64,000 nt of DNA, taken from NCBI GenBank assembly GCA_030602565.1, contig JAUVZL010000004.1, positions 1-64,000 on the forward strand, written 5' to 3'. Source of the DNA: Candidatus Stahliibacteriota bacterium. GTDB taxonomy: Bacteria; Hydrothermota; Tepidihabitantia; SM23-42. Every line of letters starts with the position of its first letter. The stretch's first letter is position 1. Positions 63,094 through 64,000 of this stretch are shown here, in pieces. The notes under the pieces are model-generated. The model saw only the letters and a list, made by a program, of their open reading frames with translations. It was not told where the DNA came from and searched no databases. A program made the position numbers and the translations under genes.

Positions 63094-63936
63094 GTGGAGA
63101 CAGTGAATTTGGTGACAAACCCTTTTGGCATTGGCGAGAAGTTAATTTTTGAGCTATTGAAAAAGGGCGAGTCAGTTTACACGCTATTCCCTTCTCCTAA
63201 AGGCGTCCCCATGTCGTTTCTCGGTAAGATAAACCTTAAATATGGCTTCTTTAGATTTGATCGCGACACAAATGTTGATAAAACACTACCCAGGAAAGTC
63301 AAGTATGTGTGGCATTTGTATGAGGTATATAATGGTTCTTTCACGACGATTTTCAAATCAAATCCATGTGCCACGCTGCTTTTGCTCGATTGGGCAAGAA
63401 AAGTCGGCGTCAGTAAATTCATATACCTCTCAAGTGGTGAGGTCTATGGTCAGGGGCATGACCTCGATGAAAAGGCTGGCTATGACCCACGCAGTTTTTA
63501 TGCGACGACTAAATTCGAGACAGAAATACTTTTCCGCTATTATTTTAAATCATTTGCATTGCATACGGCGCGGGTTTTCTTTCCATTTGGAAAGAATTCA
63601 CCGCCTGGACATGTGTCGAACTTTTATCAAGCAATTAGGGACGGTAAAAATGTTGATACAGAATACAGTATTATTAGCCCGACTTGTGTTGATGACACTA
63701 TTGCTCCTTTGGTGAAGCTTCGGGATCTTGATGGGCATGAAGTGTTCAATCTATGTGGGAGTCCGGTCAGGGTTGATGATTTGGTCGATAAGATCAGATA
63801 TGTGTGCGTCGGGTCGCCAAAGAAAATTAGTGTTGGTAAGCTCGAGCTCACCGGAAACAATTCAAAGGCGAAGCAAGTGTTGGGTTATCTAGAGACATCC
63901 CTCAATGAGGCAATCAAGAACTCTTTTGGCAAATAG
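63094..63936 (+). CDS. NAD-dependent sugar epimerase/dehydratase (extended SDR)
   Basis: 280 residues from a GTG. The N-terminal Rossmann loop is weak (VNLVTNPFGIGEKLIFELL, lacking the full GxxGxxG). The SDR catalytic part is clear: FIYLSSGEVYG with Ser, YDPRSFYATTKFETE with the YxxxK pair, and ARVFFPFGKNSPPG. Short compared with classic UDP-sugar epimerases (about 310-340), so an unusual cofactor grip is possible. It follows the amidotransferase-like gene and probably belongs to surface sugar synthesis. The start is set by the promoter: no ribosome site exists. Confidence 0.8.
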   Translation: METVNLVTNPFGIGEKLIFELLKKGESVYTLFPSPKGVPMSFLGKINLKYGFFRFDRDTNVDKTLPRKVKYVWHLYEVYNGSFTTIFKSNPCATLLLLDWARKVGVSKFIYLSSGEVYGQGHDLDEKAGYDPRSFYATTKFETEILFRYYFKSFALHTARVFFPFGKNSPPGHVSNFYQAIRDGKNVDTEYSIISPTCVDDTIAPLVKLRDLDGHEVFNLCGSPVRVDDLVDKIRYVCVGSPKKISVGKLELTGNNSKAKQVLGYLETSLNEAIKNSFGK

Positions 63937-64000
63937 TCCAGCATCGCAAAATACGTGGTTTTCAAACACCCCATAACTGAATGATTGATGTACTTCTTGT

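Overview
The window looks like a chromosomal segment of an uncultured Gram-negative-type (diderm) bacterium of moderate GC, most like candidate phylum WOR-3/Stahlbacteria or a neighbour of the FCB group. This placement is inferred from gene content, not from a search. The pointers are three gingipain-type (C25) secreted peptidases, two of them with T9SS-like C-terminal sorting modules; a TonB-dependent receptor; LpxB; a tricorn peptidase; very large TPR proteins; and a two-subunit glycine decarboxylase. About 46 protein genes, two tRNA genes and one group I intron can be supported.

Layout. (1) 1-2724, minus: a C25 peptidase cut by the window edge. (2) 11200-2974, minus: a tightly packed run gcvPB - small conserved protein - GlmL-like ATPase - rpmF - plsX - fabH - membrane/spermidine-synthase fusion. 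(3) 11407: a small Cys-rich DUF6485-like gene, divergent from a saccharopine-dehydrogenase-like gene that ends at a strong terminator and converges on a tricorn peptidase. (4) 16273-23826, plus: lipoprotein - birA - coaX - tsaE - tsaB - rimI - hypothetical - zinc-ribbon/adenylate cyclase/ATPase/TPR protein. (5) 23838-28611, minus: a propeller protein with a 5'-nucleotidase C-terminal domain, and a TonB receptor. (6) 28979-32122: an AT-richer accessory island with a tRNA-Asn interrupted by a group I intron, a GIY-YIG protein, a DUF488 pair and an orphan DUF6922 protein. (7) 32221-38453: two C25 family proteins and a terminator. (8) 38527-41332: a radical SAM gene, a small-protein/nucleotidyltransferase pair, and palindromic repeats around a small membrane protein. 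(9) glyA-like gene (minus), purA and alr (plus). (10) 45629-53544, plus: LysM - cyclic-nucleotide-binding - giant TPR - coiled-coil/TPR - small acidic protein. (11) ppdK and a cyclic-2,3-diphosphoglycerate-synthetase-like gene (minus). (12) 57793-63936, plus: tRNA-Val, a zinc-ribbon protein, groES, groEL, an FmdB-like protein, lpxB, an amidotransferase-like PP-loop enzyme and a sugar epimerase.

Core metabolism (fatty acids, one-carbon/glycine, t6A tRNA modification, CoA, biotin, purines, cell wall, lipid A, chaperonins) is interleaved with secreted proteolysis and probable cAMP signalling (a class III cyclase and a separate cyclic-nucleotide-binding protein).

The least expected signal is in the promoters. 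Twenty-two sigma70-like promoters can be read by eye; 21 have exactly 16 bp between the -35 and -10 boxes. At least six have the -10 box only 5-8 nt before the start codon and no Shine-Dalgarno sequence, so those mRNAs are probably leaderless. Other notable items are the group I intron between anticodon positions 35 and 36 of tRNA-Asn, with a dispersed-repeat-like insert in its P5 region; a 49-bp palindromic element read through in frame inside lpxB; a C25 protein with Asn at the expected catalytic His; and a 109-bp inverted-repeat element next to a REP-like palindrome.
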